A stretch of DNA of 64,000 nucleotides from Kosakonia arachidis. GTDB taxonomy: Bacteria > Pseudomonadota > Gammaproteobacteria > Enterobacterales > Enterobacteriaceae. Location: positions 62,001 to 126,000 of the forward strand of contig NZ_FPAU01000006.1 of NCBI RefSeq assembly GCF_900116535.1, written 5' to 3'. The position numbers were made by a program, and so were the translations under genes. This document shows positions 11,098-19,806 of this stretch, piece after piece. The notes under the pieces were generated by a model that saw only the letters and a program-made list of their open reading frames with translations, made no database searches and was not told the origin of the DNA. How positions within the stretch are numbered: position 1 is the stretch's first letter; each line of letters starts with the position of its first letter.

Positions 11098-12372
11098 GTG
11101 GCAAAGAATATTCAAGCCATTCGCGGCATGAACGATTATCTGCCTGGCGAAACCGCCATCTGGCAGCGCATTGAAAGCACCCTGAAAAACGTGCTCGGCA
11201 GCTACGGTTACAGTGAAATCCGTTTGCCGATTGTAGAGCAGACCCCGTTATTCAAACGCGCGATCGGCGAAGTGACCGACGTGGTTGAAAAAGAGATGTA
11301 TACCTTTGACGATCGCAACGGCGACAGCCTGACGTTGCGTCCTGAAGGTACGGCGGGCTGTGTACGCGCCGGCATCGAGCATGGTCTTCTGTACAATCAG
11401 GAACAGCGCTTGTGGTACGTTGGGCCGATGTTCCGCTACGAGCGTCCGCAGAAAGGGCGCTATCGCCAGTTCCATCAGTTGGGTGTCGAAGTGTTTGGTC
11501 TGCAAGGGCCGGATATTGATGCGGAGCTGATTATGCTTACCGCCCGCTGGTGGCGTGAGCTGGGCATTGCGTCTCACGTTGCCCTTGAACTCAACTCTAT
11601 TGGTTCGCTGGAAGCGCGCGCAACTTACCGCGATGCGCTGGTCGCATTCCTTGAACAGCATAAAGATAAGCTGGACGAAGATTGTCTGCGCCGCATGTAT
11701 ACCAACCCGCTGCGCGTGCTGGATACTAAAAACCAGGACATCCAGACGCTATTGAACGATGCGCCGAAACTGGGTGATTACCTTGACGACGAATCCCGCG
11801 AACATTTCGCCGGGCTGTGCGCTTTCCTTGATGACGCCGGTATCGCGTATACCGTTAACCAGCGTCTGGTGCGCGGTCTTGACTACTATAACCGCACCGT
11901 TTTCGAATGGGTGACAACCAGCCTTGGCGCGCAGGGAACCGTCTGTGCAGGCGGCCGTTATGATGGTCTGGTTGAGCAACTTGGTGGTCGCGCGACCCCG
12001 GCGGTTGGCTTTGCGATGGGTCTTGAGCGACTTGTTTTGTTGGTTCAGGCAGTTAATCCGGAATTTAAAGCAGAATCCGTTGTCGATATATACCTGGTGG
12101 CGTCTGGCGCCAATACGCAGTCCGCTGCAATGCAGTTGGGTGAACAGGTGCGCGATGCGTTGCCTGGTGTGAGGCTGATGATGAACCACGGCGGCGGCAA
12201 TTTCAAAAAGCAATTCGCCCGTGCAGATAAGTGGGGCGCTCGCGTCGCACTGGTGCTCGGCGAGTCTGAAATCGCCGACGGTAATGTGGTGGTGAAGGAT
12301 TTACGCTCTGGTGAACAGAGTACGCTAACGCAGGATAGCGTTGCAGCGCATTTGCGCGCACTACTGGGCTAA
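11098..12372 (+). CDS. hisS: Histidine-tRNA ligase
   Basis: 424 residues, the exact E. coli HisRS length, when the GTG at 11098 is taken as start; AAAGAG lies about seven bases upstream. Class II synthetase motif 2 is seen in [14 protein letters not shown], the histidine-specific HisA motif as [14 protein letters not shown] and the HisB motif as AGGRYDGL. The C-terminal anticodon-binding domain begins near residue 325. Upstream in-frame codons exist back to 11020 but would add a non-conserved 26-residue tail. Confidence 0.97.
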   Translation: MAKNIQAIRGMNDYLPGETAIWQRIESTLKNVLGSYGYSEIRLPIVEQTPLFKRAIGEVTDVVEKEMYTFDDRNGDSLTLRPEGTAGCVRAGIEHGLLYNQEQRLWYVGPMFRYERPQKGRYRQFHQLGVEVFGLQGPDIDAELIMLTARWWRELGIASHVALELNSIGSLEARATYRDALVAFLEQHKDKLDEDCLRRMYTNPLRVLDTKNQDIQTLLNDAPKLGDYLDDESREHFAGLCAFLDDAGIAYTVNQRLVRGLDYYNRTVFEWVTTSLGAQGTVCAGGRYDGLVEQLGGRATPAVGFAMGLERLVLLVQAVNPEFKAESVVDIYLVASGANTQSAAMQLGEQVRDALPGVRLMMNHGGGNFKKQFARADKWGARVALVLGESEIADGNVVVKDLRSGEQSTLTQDSVAAHLRALLG

Positions 12373-12408
12373 TCACGCCGGTGAATTATCGTTAAGGAGA
12401 AGGACTGC

Positions 12409-13029
12409 GTGGAAATTTACGAGAACGAAAACGACCAGGTTGACGCTATCAAGCGCTTCTTTGCCGAAAATGGCAAAGCGCTGGCTGTTGGCGTTGTTTT
12501 GGGTATTGGCGCGCTGATGGGCTGGCGTTACTGGAACGGCCATCAGGCAGATACGGCGAGAGCTTCATCGCAGGCCTATGAAAACGCGATTTCCGCGCTT
12601 CAGGCTGATAAGCCAGAGTCGTTCACAGCGGCGGAGAAATTTGCCGCTGATAACAAAAACACTTATGGCGCGCTGGCTTCACTGGAACTGGCACAGCAAT
12701 ACGTAGAAAAAAATGAACTGGATAAAGCAGCCGCGCAATTGCAACAAGGGCTTGCCGCGACCAGTGATGAAAATCTGCAATCGATGATCAACGTCCGTCT
12801 GGCGCGTGTTCAGGTGCAGCAGAAGCAGCAAGACGCTGCGCTCAAAACGCTGGATGCCGTTAAAGGCGAAAGCTGGTCGGCCATTGTTGCCGATCTGCGC
12901 GGTGAAGCGCTGCTGAGCAAAGGCGACAAACAAGGTGCGCGCACCGCATGGGAAAATGGCATTAAAAACAATGCTTCTCCTGCGCTTAGCGAAATGATGC
13001 AGATGAAAATCAATAATTTGTCCATCTAA
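12409..13029 (+). CDS. yfgM: Ancillary SecYEG translocon subunit YfgM
   Basis: 206 residues, the same length as E. coli YfgM. It is a single-pass inner-membrane protein (membrane helix about residues 22-44) with a large periplasmic TPR-like domain. The family protein associates with PpiD at the SecYEG translocon and aids periplasmic chaperoning. The start is a GTG with AAGGAGAAGG upstream. It lies between hisS and bamB, 10 bases before the latter, indicating one transcription unit. Confidence 0.95.
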   Translation: MEIYENENDQVDAIKRFFAENGKALAVGVVLGIGALMGWRYWNGHQADTARASSQAYENAISALQADKPESFTAAEKFAADNKNTYGALASLELAQQYVEKNELDKAAAQLQQGLAATSDENLQSMINVRLARVQVQQKQQDAALKTLDAVKGESWSAIVADLRGEALLSKGDKQGARTAWENGIKNNASPALSEMMQMKINNLSI

Positions 13030-13039
13030 GAGGGACCCG

Positions 13040-14218
13040 ATGCAATTGCGTAAATTACTTCTGCCAGGGCTGCTTTCCGTGATGTTATTAAGCGGCTGTT
13101 CCCTGTTTAATAGCGAAGAAGATGTTGTCAAAATGTCCCCGCTGCCAGTGGTTGAAAATCAGTTCACCCCGACAACCGCATGGCACACTTCCGTCGGCAA
13201 CGGTATCGGCGATTTCTATTCTAACCTGCACCCGGCATTTGCTGATGGCGTAGTGTATGCCGCCGATCGCCACGGTGTGGTGAAAGCGGTCAGTATTGAA
13301 GACGGCCATGAAATCTGGTCGGTTAATCTGGCAGAGAAAGACGGCTGGTTCTCCACGAGCCCTGCGCTGCTTTCCGGTGGTGTCACCGTTGCTGGCGGCC
13401 ATGTTTACGTGGGGACTGAAAAAGCGAAGGTTTATGCCCTGAATACCAGCGATGGTTCGCAGGCCTGGCAGGCGAAAGTTGCTGGTGAAGCACTTTCCCG
13501 CCCGGTTGTAAGCGATGGCCTGGTACTGATTCATACCAGTAACGGCCAGTTGCAGGCGCTGAATGAAAGCGACGGTGCGGTGAAATGGACGGTCAACCTG
13601 GATATGCCTGCGCTCTCTCTGCGCGGTGAATCTGCCCCGACCACCGCCTTTGGCGCTGCGATTGTTGGCGGTGATAACGGTCGTGTGAGCGCGGTACTGA
13701 TGCAACAGGGCCAGATGATTTGGCAGCAGCGTATCTCTCAGGCGAACGGCCCGACCGAAATTGATCGCCTGAGCGATGTAGATACTACGCCGGTTGTGGT
13801 TGATAACATCGTTTACGCACTGGCTTACAATGGCAACCTGACGGCGCTGGATCTGCGCAGCGGCCAGATCATGTGGAAACGTGAGCTGGGCTCGGTGAGC
13901 GACTTCATTGTTGACGGTAATCGCATCTACATTATCGATCAGAATGACCGCGTTCTGGCACTGACCACCGACGGTGGTGTGACCCTGTGGACGCAAAGCG
14001 ATCTGCTGCACCGTAACCTTACCGCTCCTGCGTTGTATAATGGTTACATCGTGACAGGCGATAGCGAAGGTTATGTTCACTGGATCAACGTTGAAGACGG
14101 TCGCTTCGTTGCGCAGCAGAAAGTCGACAGCTCTGGTTTCCTTACCGATCCTGTCGTTGCTGGCGGCAAGTTGCTGATCCAGGCGAAAGACGGCACGCTG
14201 TACGCACTCTCGCGCTAA
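13040..14218 (+). CDS. bamB: Outer membrane assembly lipoprotein BamB
   Basis: 392 residues, as in E. coli. The signal peptide ends in a clear lipobox (LLSGC, acylated cysteine at residue 20). The mature part is an eight-bladed beta-propeller with repeated GxVYALN/G-type blades (VYALNTSDG, LTALDLRSG, LYALSR). It is the BamB subunit of the beta-barrel assembly machine, anchored at the inner leaflet of the outer membrane. AGAGGGA precedes the ATG. A terminator follows. Confidence 0.98.
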   Translation: MQLRKLLLPGLLSVMLLSGCSLFNSEEDVVKMSPLPVVENQFTPTTAWHTSVGNGIGDFYSNLHPAFADGVVYAADRHGVVKAVSIEDGHEIWSVNLAEKDGWFSTSPALLSGGVTVAGGHVYVGTEKAKVYALNTSDGSQAWQAKVAGEALSRPVVSDGLVLIHTSNGQLQALNESDGAVKWTVNLDMPALSLRGESAPTTAFGAAIVGGDNGRVSAVLMQQGQMIWQQRISQANGPTEIDRLSDVDTTPVVVDNIVYALAYNGNLTALDLRSGQIMWKRELGSVSDFIVDGNRIYIIDQNDRVLALTTDGGVTLWTQSDLLHRNLTAPALYNGYIVTGDSEGYVHWINVEDGRFVAQQKVDSSGFLTDPVVAGGKLLIQAKDGTLYALSR

Positions 14219-14245
14219 CTGCGCTGGAATTGTCGCTCCTGAAGA

Positions 14246-14270
14246 CGGCTCCTGTTGCAGGAGCCGTTTT
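14246..14270 (+). terminator. Rho-independent terminator after bamB
   Basis: CGGCTCCTG at 14246-14254 pairs with CAGGAGCCG at 14258-14266 and is followed by TTTT. Confidence 0.85.
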
Positions 14271-14338
14271 CCTGTTTTTAAAACGCCGCGTCAATTGCGC
14301 CGTTTTGCTAATGAATTTTCTGTAATGAGGCTTTAAAC

Positions 14339-15814
14339 ATGGTACCTGTGGTCGCGCTTGTCGGGCGCCCTAACGTTGGAAAATCCACGCTATTTAACCG
14401 CTTAACACGCACACGTGATGCGCTGGTGGCCGATTTCCCGGGTCTGACTCGTGACCGTAAGTACGGTCGTGCTGAAGTAGAAGGCCGAGAATTCATCTGT
14501 ATCGATACCGGCGGTATTGATGGCACTGAAGATGGCGTGGAAACGCGCATGGCGGAACAGTCGCTGCTGGCGATTGAAGAAGCTGATGTCGTGCTGTTTA
14601 TGGTTGATGCCCGCGCGGGTTTGATGCCAGCGGATACAGCTATTGCTAAACACCTGCGTTCACGCGAAAAACCGACTTTCCTCGTTGCTAACAAAACGGA
14701 CGGTCTGGATCCGGATCAGGCAACGGCGGATTTCTACGCGCTGGGCCTGGGGGAAATTTATGCTATCGCCGCGTCTCATGGGCGCGGTGTCACCAGCCTG
14801 CTGGAACACGTGCTGATGCCGTGGATGGACGAACTGAATCCGCCGGAAGAGGTGGATGAAGACGCCGAATACTGGGCGAAGTTTGAAGCCAGTAAAAATG
14901 GCGAAGAAGAAGAGCCGGAAGAGGAATTTAACCCGCAGGATCTGCCAATCAAGCTGGCGATTGTCGGTCGTCCGAACGTCGGTAAGTCCACACTCACTAA
15001 CCGCATCCTCGGTGAAGACCGTGTGGTCGTTTACGACATGCCGGGCACCACGCGCGACAGTATCTATATTCCGATGCAGCGCGATGAACGTGAGTACGTA
15101 CTTATCGACACTGCCGGTGTACGTAAGCGCGGTAAAATCACTGATGTGGTGGAGAAATTCTCCGTTATCAAAACCCTGCAAGCGATTGAAGACGCCAACG
15201 TCGTATTGCTGGTGATTGATGCCCGCGAAGGTATCTCCGACCAGGATCTGTCGCTGCTGGGCTTTATCCTCAACAGTGGCCGCTCGCTGGTGATTGTCGT
15301 CAACAAGTGGGACGGTCTGAGCCAGGAAGTGAAAGAGCAGGTGAAAGAGACGCTGGATTACCGCCTCGGCTTTATCGACTTTGCCCGCGTGCATTTTATC
15401 TCTGCACTGCATGGCAGCGGCGTTGGCAACCTGTTCGAATCTGTACGCGAAGCCTATGACAGCTCTACCCGCCGTGTCAGCACCGCGCTGTTGACACGCA
15501 TTATGAATATGGCGGCGGAAGATCATCAGCCCCCGCTGGTACGTGGTCGCCGCGTGAAGCTGAAATATGCCCACGCTGGTGGTTATAACCCGCCGATTGT
15601 GGTGATCCACGGCAACCAGGTGAAAGACCTGCCGGATTCCTACAAACGCTATCTCATGAACTACTTCCGCAAATCACTGGATGTAATGGGTACGCCGATC
15701 CGTATTCAGTTCAAAGAAGGGGAGAACCCGTTTGCGGATAAACGCAATACCCTCACGCCGAACCAGCTGCGTAAGCGTAAGCGTCTGATTAAACACATTA
15801 AGAAAAGCAAATGA
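14339..15814 (+). CDS. der: Ribosome biogenesis GTPase Der (EngA)
   Basis: 491 residues (E. coli 490). Two tandem GTPase domains are present. Each has its own Walker A: GRPNVGKS at about residue 9 and again at about residue 209, joined by an acidic linker rich in glutamate. DTGG/DTAG switch-II and NKTD/NKWD specificity motifs follow in each. A C-terminal KH-like domain ends in a basic tail ([14 protein letters not shown]). It acts in 50S ribosomal subunit maturation. In E. coli the next gene is yfgJ; here a 5.3-kb insertion intervenes. Confidence 0.98.
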   Translation: MVPVVALVGRPNVGKSTLFNRLTRTRDALVADFPGLTRDRKYGRAEVEGREFICIDTGGIDGTEDGVETRMAEQSLLAIEEADVVLFMVDARAGLMPADTAIAKHLRSREKPTFLVANKTDGLDPDQATADFYALGLGEIYAIAASHGRGVTSLLEHVLMPWMDELNPPEEVDEDAEYWAKFEASKNGEEEEPEEEFNPQDLPIKLAIVGRPNVGKSTLTNRILGEDRVVVYDMPGTTRDSIYIPMQRDEREYVLIDTAGVRKRGKITDVVEKFSVIKTLQAIEDANVVLLVIDAREGISDQDLSLLGFILNSGRSLVIVVNKWDGLSQEVKEQVKETLDYRLGFIDFARVHFISALHGSGVGNLFESVREAYDSSTRRVSTALLTRIMNMAAEDHQPPLVRGRRVKLKYAHAGGYNPPIVVIHGNQVKDLPDSYKRYLMNYFRKSLDVMGTPIRIQFKEGENPFADKRNTLTPNQLRKRKRLIKHIKKSK

Positions 15815-15863
15815 CGATTCACTGAAAATCATCTGCTCTCTAAAAATCCAGAAGCCCAAATTG

Positions 15864-16146
15864 TGAACTGCACCCCAAACGTTGGACACCCAACTGACTA
15901 AGGTGCAGTTTTTTTATGCGTAGTCGTATTGAGCTACGGCTTGATGCCGTACAACATTACCTTTCCGGTAAGGATGGTTTTCGTGAGGCCGCCGCACATT
16001 TTGGTGTTGGACGGACGGCCTTGTGCAGATGGGGTGCCGCTTAGGAGCTTCATGGCCCTGATGGGCTGACCTGGAAGGCCGATCAATTTTCGCACGAATT
16101 CACGCTCCGTGTTGTTATGGCTACCATCAGAGATAAACTCTCGTAG
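15864..16146 (+). mobile_element. IS3-family (IS150-like) left-end remnant with broken orfA
   Basis: TGAACTGCACCC at 15864 looks like the terminal repeat of IS150-group elements, which begin TGTACTGCACCC. From 15916 there is an orfA-like frame: 42 residues beginning MRSRIELRLDAVQHYL and including an HTH-type EAAAHFGVGRTALCRW, then an in-frame TAG at 16042, then a further 33 codons in the same frame (GPDGLTWKADQFS resembles OrfA of this group) to a second stop at 16144. No orfB or right end was found. It is therefore a dead fragment that marks the left border of the insertion after der. Confidence 0.7.
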
Positions 16147-16630
16147 GGTGAAATTTCCCTGGTAAATGCCATATAGATTGCGAAAGAACTATCTGCCCGA
16201 GTGACGTTAGGTTATGACGTTACCGGTGAACAGCAGGAGGGAAAGGCGATAATAATGCTTCCCGGCCTCACAGAATGCGAGAGCTCACATAGGCACGAGG
16301 CTGGGAGGGAATCAAAAAGTGTGACGGTAAATACCCTGCACCTGGCAGTGAAGATGATTTGATGAACGCCGTTGCCGCTACCATGAGTTGGGCTATGAGG
16401 TGGAGTTTCTGGATAATGGGGCGTTTGTCTTGATACGCAGAATGCTGAATTATTTACAGGGTCGAACCTAACGGTTCCTAAAACCATCGAGCAACGGATA
16501 ACTGTGAATCATCGAGTGTATTCAGCTTGGTGATCGGTAGCCATTGCATAAAGTCAGACATTTAATATGGTGTGATGAAAAATTGATCTCTACTATAGTC
16601 CGTTATTTTAATGTGGCTATAGGGAGTTCT
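16147..16630. other. Gene-free stretch between IS remnant and T6SS effector
   Basis: No convincing reading frame. Short frames such as one on the minus strand at 16212-16487 have no family features. The sequence looks like worn insertion-element or island debris. The last ~90 bases are AT-richer and presumably hold the promoter of the effector gene, but no clear -35/-10 pair was found. Confidence 0.4.
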
Positions 16631-17146
16631 ATGGCTTTACACGGAAAGTTTGTAATCAATGATGCGGATTACTCGCCGCTCAGTTTTCCCGGTGTTGGCA
16701 CCTTCCTGGCTTTTTCTGGGGATGGTGCTTACCGTAATCGCGGTGGTTGTGGAATGATCCCCAAAAAAGGGCCGATACCAGCGGGAAAATACTGGATTGT
16801 CGATCGACCTGAGGGAGGGATTAAATCTCAGCTTAATGCAAGTATGAGGGATGTTTACAACCACGTAGTAAAAGGGGCCACATTCAGGCATACCGAATGG
16901 TTTGCCCTATGGCGGGATGATGGGGGTATCGACGATTACACTTGGATTGAAGGTGTAAAACGCGGCAATTTCCGTCTGCATCCCGGCGCGTTGTCAGAAG
17001 GCTGCATCACCCTTCCCCATGATTCTGATTTCGCCATGTTGCGCAATGCACTTCTCAGAACCCAGAAGATAGATGTCCCCTGCATGAGAAAACTACAGGC
17101 ATACGGTACGATTGAGGTGATCGCCAATGGCAAAACATGCCCTTAG
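16631..17146 (+). CDS. Tlde1-like (DUF2778) L,D-transpeptidase-fold T6SS effector
   Basis: 171 residues from ATG 16631, which has AGGGAG just upstream; a longer in-frame start at 16544 adds a non-conserved tail. The N-terminus (FSGDGAYRNRGGCGMIPKKGPIPAGKYWIVDRP) has the layout of DUF2778 proteins. The C-terminal part has the L,D-transpeptidase signature, RLHPGALSEGCITL, giving the catalytic histidine and cysteine. Family members such as Salmonella Tlde1 are T6SS toxins that attack or misprocess tetrapeptide stems of target-cell peptidoglycan. The frame overlaps the next, multi-pass membrane gene by 20 bases, and an hcp gene follows, so this reads as effector, immunity and carrier. No signal peptide is seen, consistent with T6SS export. 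The function is inferred from family and context. Confidence 0.85.
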   Translation: MALHGKFVINDADYSPLSFPGVGTFLAFSGDGAYRNRGGCGMIPKKGPIPAGKYWIVDRPEGGIKSQLNASMRDVYNHVVKGATFRHTEWFALWRDDGGIDDYTWIEGVKRGNFRLHPGALSEGCITLPHDSDFAMLRNALLRTQKIDVPCMRKLQAYGTIEVIANGKTCP

Positions 17147-17645
17147 TTTATTCATCAAGATAGCGCTTTTCACTGCGGTTATGCTTATTGTTGCTAAGGT
17201 TATTCCGTATGATGGATTGGTTGATTCTATTACAGGGCTTTTCGATTTCCATAGTGCCAGCAAATTTACCCGTTTCATTTTGGGTGAGCCAGATTTGGAA
17301 GTTTGGGAATCGTTAGGCGACTATTTTAGCATTCTGATCAATACGCTAATCAGCGTACCTATAACGAGTGTTGTTATCACTGCGTACAGAGCAGTGACAC
17401 GCAAAGTTAGCCTGATAAATATCTTCAGAGAGTGGGTCGGCTCTACACGGCGGCGTTTTGCTAAAATCTTCGGGTTCACCTTCTTGTTTTGGGCTCTGTT
17501 TCGCTTGTTGCCTTACCAGTCCATTTTCCCTGATCAAACATATTCAGATTTCACTATAGCGGCGATTGTGGGCTTTCAGTTGCTATTAACGATTGTTTGC
17601 TACTGGTTCATCGTGAAGAAAATCATAACCAAAAGGAGTTTGTAA
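17127..17645 (+). CDS. Probable inner-membrane immunity protein to the Tlde1-like effector
   Basis: 172 residues with three to four hydrophobic segments (about residues 8-25, 66-86, 110-126 and 143-163), separated by short charged loops including RRRFAK. I do not recognise a named family. Its start overlaps the end of the effector gene by 20 bases and hcp starts one base after its stop, so it is translationally tied to both. Small membrane proteins in this position normally protect the producer against the adjacent effector. The immunity role is inferred from position alone. A periplasm-acting toxin would fit a membrane-embedded or periplasm-facing antitoxin. Confidence 0.65.
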   Translation: MAKHALSLFIKIALFTAVMLIVAKVIPYDGLVDSITGLFDFHSASKFTRFILGEPDLEVWESLGDYFSILINTLISVPITSVVITAYRAVTRKVSLINIFREWVGSTRRRFAKIFGFTFLFWALFRLLPYQSIFPDQTYSDFTIAAIVGFQLLLTIVCYWFIVKKIITKRSL

Positions 17646-17646
17646 A

Positions 17647-18132
17647 ATGCCTATTCCGGCGTACATGTGGCTTAAAGACGATGGTGGCGCAGACATTAAA
17701 GGGTCTGTAGACGTTCAGGATCGTGAAGGGAGTATTGAGATTGTTGGATTTAGTCACGGTTTGAACATTCCGGTAGACAGTGCCAACGGTAAGATTACGG
17801 GCAAGCGTTCGCACTCACCGATGATGCTTGAAAAAGAGTTCGATAGCTCCAGCCCATATCTGTACAAAGCCGTTGCCACAGGGCAAACGTTGAAGAGTGC
17901 AGAAATCCGTTGGTACCGCATAAACCATGCGGGACAGGAGGAGTGCTATTTTGTCATGGCCATTGAAGGCGTTAAGGTGACAGGTATTAATCCTGGTATG
18001 CCAAACGCTAAGATGTCCGGTAATTCACAGGTCAATCATATGGAATCAGTTTCCCTGATGTACGACAAAATCACCTGGCGATATGTTGATGGGAACGTAC
18101 AGTATACAGACGACTGGAATGTTAGAGCCTGA
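17647..18132 (+). CDS. hcp: Hcp-family type VI secretion tube protein (orphan)
   Basis: 161 residues with the Hcp1 fold signature: N-terminal MPIPAYMWLKDDGGADIKG, a central SANGKITGKRSHSPMMLEKEFDSSSPYL-like segment, and a C-terminal MYDKITWRYVDGNV. Start ATG has AAGGAG eight bases upstream. Hcp hexamers stack to form the T6SS inner tube and carry small effectors in their lumen. At about 19 kDa, the neighbouring effector is small enough for this. No other T6SS structural genes (tss, vgrG, clpV) are in the window, so this copy would have to work with an apparatus encoded elsewhere. Confidence 0.93.
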   Translation: MPIPAYMWLKDDGGADIKGSVDVQDREGSIEIVGFSHGLNIPVDSANGKITGKRSHSPMMLEKEFDSSSPYLYKAVATGQTLKSAEIRWYRINHAGQEECYFVMAIEGVKVTGINPGMPNAKMSGNSQVNHMESVSLMYDKITWRYVDGNVQYTDDWNVRA

Positions 18133-18141
18133 TAGTGAATT

Positions 18142-18164
18142 AGGGGGAGTCTTGCCCCTTTTTT
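18142..18164 (+). terminator. Likely terminator of the effector-immunity-hcp operon
   Basis: AGGGG at 18142-18146 can pair with CCCCT at 18155-18159, followed directly by a run of six T. The stem is short but the T-tract is strong. Confidence 0.55.
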
Positions 18165-18817
18165 GTTCATTTCGTCCGTAAATAGACTTAGCAAAGGGGT
18201 GTAGTGGTTTAATGAATTTGGCCATCTGAATACAAAGACAAGGTGGTCAAATTGCTATGTAATGGCCTACGTTGCCACAATGTACCCCGATACGCCGGGT
18301 GACTGGAGCAAAACAGGATTAAGGGCGCTCTGTCTGCTGGACGGTGAAAAACTGTAAACCCCCAGCCCCTCAAACTTGACACTTTTTCGCGAGAAACAGG
18401 GAAAAGTGTCAACCCAACCTAACGGATCCTGACGCCCACGAACAGCAGCTGCGGCCAAAGTGTAAAAGGCTGATGCGAAGCAGGGCCGGTGTCGGCCTGT
18501 TATGGTTTGTTATGCCTTACCAGGGGGAACTGTCAACCGCTCCCCCTTTAGAAAACTTCAGGTACAGCTCGTTGGATGCACCTGTCAAAACTTGTCACCC
18601 ACCGGCACCGCCAGCGGGGATTTTTGTCTACACGCGCTCTAAGTTACAGTTGCTTCAAACTGCCAAATAATGAATGAAATGTACTTCGCTCTACTGAATA
18701 ATACAAAATCATTATGATATTATTGAAAAAGTCATCATCCTTATAATGTCATAATTATACATATAGTGATTATTATGTAATCTAATGATTTTAAACAACT
18801 TTAACTGATGGTGCAGG
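18165..18817. other. Gene-free stretch downstream of hcp
   Basis: No supportable gene. The first ~500 bases have the base composition of the backbone and only short unlikely frames; the rest is AT-rich and leads into the minus-strand genes. It contains the 11-bp inverted repeat listed separately. It is probably a decayed junction between two separately acquired pieces. Confidence 0.4.
18376..18412. repeat. 11-bp perfect inverted repeat
   Basis: TTGACACTTTT at 18376-18386 and AAAAGTGTCAA at 18402-18412 are exact complements separated by 15 bases. No T-tract follows, so it is unlikely to be a terminator. It could be an operator or the joined ends of a lost small element. Confidence 0.6.
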
Positions 18818-18842
18818 ATGCCTCTGAAAAAAACAGAGGCAT
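18818..18842 (-). terminator. Hairpin downstream of the minus-strand HEPN-like gene
   Basis: ATGCCTCTG at 18818-18826 pairs exactly with CAGAGGCAT at 18834-18842 around a seven-base loop of A (T on the transcribed strand). It lies a few bases after the stop of the minus-strand gene. There is no U-tail on the minus strand, so strength is uncertain. Confidence 0.5.
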
Positions 18843-18850
18843 GCAAAATT

Positions 18851-19658
18851 TTAAGTTTGTATGAGTTTTCTTAATGTTGGCATTGCCGTATATCTTAAAA
18901 ATGATGATTTATTTATGTCATTGATTTCGAGTAACATATCCTTCATCAATGAAATTATAATTGCACAAGTTTCGGTAAAATCCACTTTCTCTTTAATTGA
19001 GTTAGTGAAAAGTTCATTAGAACAAGTTTTAATCCATTTTTGAGATGATAATTTGATATTGTTGGTGTCGGATATTTTTTCTGTTTGATAAGAACTCCAA
19101 CAAAACATAGCATGATTATAATTTATCTCATTTCTTACAATAGATAAAAAAGATTTGTTATTCCCTCTGCTAATTCTCTTTTTTAATTCTGAGAGGAAGG
19201 TTACGCATTCATTTTTTTGTTCTGTTGTAAATACTGTGGTTATTGATATGGAATTTTCTAAATTTGTTAAAAGGTCATAGAAGCAATCCCATAAACCAGC
19301 ATGGCTGGAATCAATATCATGGGCATCTAAATGTATACCTCCAATTTGCTTGGAAAGCTTGATAATATAGTTCCCTTTTTTTATCGGCACCCCTCCGGGC
19401 AATTGTTTTCGCAAGGTTTTATTCATTGCATTAACTGAATCATTATTCAGATATGAGCAACTTTTCCCGAAAATTCTAAGCAAGCAGTGAGCGGCAAAAA
19501 AAAGCACTGTAATATACTCTTATAGACATCCATCCATTTGATTTAGGAAATAGAGGATCACTCTCAATATTAGTTATACTTTCAAGAGAAGAGTTCGCAA
19601 ATCTAGCAATGTCATGGCAAAGAGGTTTAATTACATCTTCAGGGTTTGTCGTGCTCAA
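18851..19658 (-). pseudogene. Frameshifted gene, HEPN-like helical protein
   Basis: Two minus-strand frames fit together as one protein. The upstream one (19658 down to 19476) runs from a TTG through MSIRVYYSAFF, and the downstream one (19507 to 18851) continues FFAAHCLLRIFGKSCSYL to LRKLIQT. The break falls in a run of eight A at 19496-19503; removing one base joins the frames as YYSAFFAAHCLLRIFG. The YYSAFFAAH-type stretch resembles the helical core of HEPN proteins, but the diagnostic RxxxxH is not evident. The frame stays open upstream to about 19746 without an ATG, so the true N-terminus may be lost. AT-rich, unlike the backbone. It follows the DGQHR gene on the same strand. Confidence 0.6.
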
Positions 19659-19756
19659 TGAAAAAACTTTACCTGAAGGGGAGGAAATGAAAGAGTAGTT
19701 TCCACCTTCTATCCACCATTTGAAGTTATGGTTAGATTTATAGATTTAGGTGAAGA

Positions 19757-19780
19757 ACTCAGGCCGAAAAAGGCCTGAGT
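19757..19780 (-). terminator. Hairpin between the DGQHR and HEPN-like genes
   Basis: ACTCAGGCC at 19757-19765 pairs exactly with GGCCTGAGT at 19772-19780 around six bases. On the minus strand the loop is T-rich and the sequence after the stem is only weakly T-rich. It may separate the two genes or stabilise the upstream message. Confidence 0.55.
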
Positions 19781-19806
19781 GCGTAAAACTTGAGAAACTG
19801 GTCCAA

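Noticed and set aside
13088-14080. Long minus-strand frame (330 codons) opposite bamB
   Set aside because: Shadow of the bamB reading frame caused by codon bias; bamB is certain. The same applies to long antisense frames opposite guaB, der, purM and ppx.
16212-16487. Minus-strand 91-codon frame between the IS remnant and the T6SS effector
   Set aside because: No family features and an unlikely composition; surrounded by insertion-element debris.
16631-18132. Full T6SS cluster
   Set aside because: Only payload and Hcp genes are present; no VgrG, sheath, baseplate or ClpV genes occur in the window.
18473-18670. Plus-strand frame of 65 codons in the gap after hcp
   Set aside because: Low-complexity, proline-rich sequence with no recognisable domain or ribosome-binding site; likely chance.
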